A stretch of 20,295 nt of DNA, from contig JAOXYB010004012.1 in the NCBI GenBank assembly GCA_028565635.1, forward strand, positions 1-20,295, read 5' to 3'. Below, piece after piece: positions 18,718 through 20,295 of this stretch. The translations under genes were made by a program, and so were the position numbers. Numbering within the stretch: the stretch's first letter is position 1; each line of letters starts with the position of its first letter. The stretch comes from Phoronis ovalis (lineage: Eukaryota; Phoronida; Phoronidae). The notes below the pieces were generated by a model. It did not search any database, was not told the DNA's origin, and was given only the letters and a program-made list of their open reading frames with translations.

Positions 18718-20157
18718 TTATATACAGTCTTTACATACTAATGATTCAATCCAATTCCACACCAACTCCGCCATATCGTGGCTAGAACTCAAAATGAAAG
18801 CATGGTCCATGCCTTTTGTACATAATCTTGCATCAATGTATGGTGCAGTTTTCTTCAAGTCATAATAATACTCTACTGGACACCAGTGGTCATTTTGTCC
18901 AAAGTAAAATATCAATTTTGCTGAAAACTGCTTGACAAGATCTATATCTATAGTTTTCACACTTGCCATTTCGATATTAGCTAAGTACATACAATTATAA
19001 GTGGACTCTGCATCAAATAAATTAAGTGCTGCCCTCCTTGCGCACTGGGGTATGTGATGTCCTCCTAGCCTTGTGCTTACTATTGCTTTTTTCATAAACT
19101 TTGGCATCCATGATAAGCAATACACAATAACTGCAGCAAAGTGACGGAAATATTTCAACACTGGTGTCATAATTTTCCCTTGTGGTGAAACAGCCATTCT
19201 TTCTATGGTTGGAAACAACATGCATGCTTTTGTGACACGATTTTCCGGTAGTTTCTTCATCATGTGAAGTATCATGTAACAGCCAATGGAATGCCCAATA
19301 AGAACCAGCTTTGTTCCTGGGGGGACATAGTTTTCAATAAAAAGCAGTTTGTGCTGGATTTGTCCACTTAAATTATACATATTTTCATGGTGACTTGAAT
19401 CTGCAAATTGAAAAAATGTGACCAGATGAACAGCAAAATTAATCATTAGTATATTGCACAGTTATTTAACTCCTCAAATAAAATTGTATCCACTAACTTG
19501 GCGAGTTACCAGAGAAATCCAATCCAAAATGGTAGCAATCTCTATCAATTTTTTAGGAAATATAGATGTAGCAATCCATTTTTACACAAACTGATGATGA
19601 TACAAAGTAATTAAATGGAATATGAAAGCAATCTGAAATTTCAAAAATTACTTCAGATAGCGTGAGTCCAAATTATTTGCTGAAAGCCATGGGTAGCAAA
19701 CAAAAGTTTTGCAATTCTGAATGGTAGCAACTAAAAAAAACAACAGTAAAAAGTACATAATAGTCACCTCACACCCCTACCCAAAAATAACTTGAGTATC
19801 CCTTGGGATGTTAATGACCTATAGGCCTGTTTTCAGCTAATACCCCATCAGTCACTAACACACTGTTTAATTATAGCTCACTGATGGAAAAATTCTGCAA
19901 AGTAAAACATGCCAATTTATTAACCACTTACCAGGGCTTTCCTGACAAAACAATATAATTCAATAGCTAATAAAACTTGGGTTGCAAGCACAGTGCCATC
20001 TGGTGGCAGAAATCATTGAATTTCATACCTTGCTCATCTACTGGAGGTGCTTTCACATGTCCAGCATGTGATATGCCCAACACTGGTATTTTACAATCAC
20101 TGCTTTTGTACAATGTTGTCATAAAGTCTTCATAGAATTCTATAATACCAGGATTAC
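18718..20157 (-). CDS. LDAH: lipid droplet-associated hydrolase, 3' part (last two exons)
   Basis: LDAH (C2orf43 family) is an alpha/beta-hydrolase on lipid droplets, implicated in cholesterol-ester turnover and droplet growth; its exact substrate is debated. Exons on the - strand are 20157-20029 and 19400-18718 (stop TAA 18720-18718), joined in phase (G|AT, Asp) across a GT/AG intron, giving 269 complete residues. The first visible exon starts at the GNPG oxyanion-type motif and continues into ISHAGH. The second has GQIQHK, the nucleophile elbow LIGHSIGCY (Ser codon 19290-19288), LLFPTIERM-type sequence (MLFPTIERM), the acid in FGQNDHWCP and the His in MDHAFIL. These match the Ser-Asp-His triad of the human 325-aa protein as I recall it. 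About 50 to 60 N-terminal residues lie beyond the window. It converges with HMGCL, and its visible intron contains copy 2 of the TIR element. Confidence 0.93.
19503..19807 (-). mobile_element. diverged, truncated copy 2 of the TIR element in the LDAH intron
   Basis: This matches the reverse complement of copy 1 over most of its length. AGCAATCCATTTTTACACAA (from about 19569) pairs with the same stretch in copy 1 with one change, and several AGCAATCC-type units recur. The right end ACACCCCTACCC...ATAACTTGAGTATCCCTTGGG corresponds to the left TIR of copy 1 (997-1035). The other TIR (about 45 bp) is missing or decayed, so no target duplication can be defined. Many changes and small deletions show it is old. 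Confidence 0.75.
19996..20007 (+). promoter_or_regulatory. CTCF-like core motif in LDAH intron
   Basis: CCATCTGGTGGC followed by AG, identical to the 12-mer at 14967-14978 and in the same orientation. It departs from the CTCF core at one position. Confidence 0.25.
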
Positions 20158-20295
20158 CTGCACATAAATGTTTTATTAGCATCTATGAAATATGTGACTT
20201 GACATTTTAGAAACTAGTAATAGGCTTTTTACATCATTAGAATTTTGTACACAAAAAAACAAGCTACATTAATTTAAAAATGCATTCGGCAAATA

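Noticed and set aside
1-20295. CRISPR arrays, operons, phage genes, tRNA or rRNA genes, toxin systems
   Set aside because: Both strands were read for regularly spaced repeats, cloverleaf-type signals and prokaryotic gene layout; none was seen, and the gene structure is plainly that of an animal nuclear genome.

Overview
This is a nuclear genome window from an animal. It is AT-rich, with short exons separated by small introns (roughly 70 to 1,500 bp) that have canonical GT/AG boundaries, and every gene has an animal counterpart. The style (compact introns, non-vertebrate gene order, a TIR element with ends reading CCCGGGGG(A/G)TACTC) suggests a marine invertebrate, perhaps a hemichordate or another non-vertebrate deuterostome. 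The species is an inference. Nothing prokaryotic, viral, CRISPR-like or operon-like is present.

Four protein-coding genes were rebuilt exon by exon, checking reading phase at every junction. (1) + strand, 1-2472: the last four coding exons of gamma-glutamyl hydrolase (GGH), including the catalytic Cys and His; the 5' part lies outside. (2) - strand, 12588-4356: a complete 16-coding-exon LRRC45 gene (centrosome linker protein, 673 aa; human about 670), preceded by a probable non-coding first exon at 13114 and above. (3) + strand, 13233-18182: a complete 10-exon HMG-CoA lyase (HMGCL, 328 aa) with a mitochondrial presequence, all catalytic residues and a peroxisomal-type C-terminus SHL. (4) - strand, 20157-18718: the last two exons of LDAH (lipid droplet-associated hydrolase), with the serine-hydrolase residues intact.

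Layout: GGH and LRRC45 converge tail to tail over 2473-4355. LRRC45 and HMGCL are head to head and probably share a bidirectional promoter (about 13114-13232) that contains a YY1-type motif. HMGCL and LDAH converge over 18183-18717. The genes do not form a pathway together; three are metabolic (folate polyglutamate, leucine/ketone-body and lipid-droplet metabolism) and one is a centrosome protein.

The accessory content sits in the introns. A 405-bp non-autonomous DNA element in a GGH intron (997-1401) has about 40-bp terminal inverted repeats, an exact 8-bp target duplication and an interior made of degenerate repeats. A diverged inverted copy lies in the LDAH intron (about 19503-19807), and a possible related end lies in HMGCL intron 1. 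A separate 945-bp element in LRRC45 intron 2 (10846-11790) has 13-bp inverted ends flanked by TA and an unusually exon-like interior. I found no convincing undescribed biological system; the two intronic element families are the least explained parts of the window.
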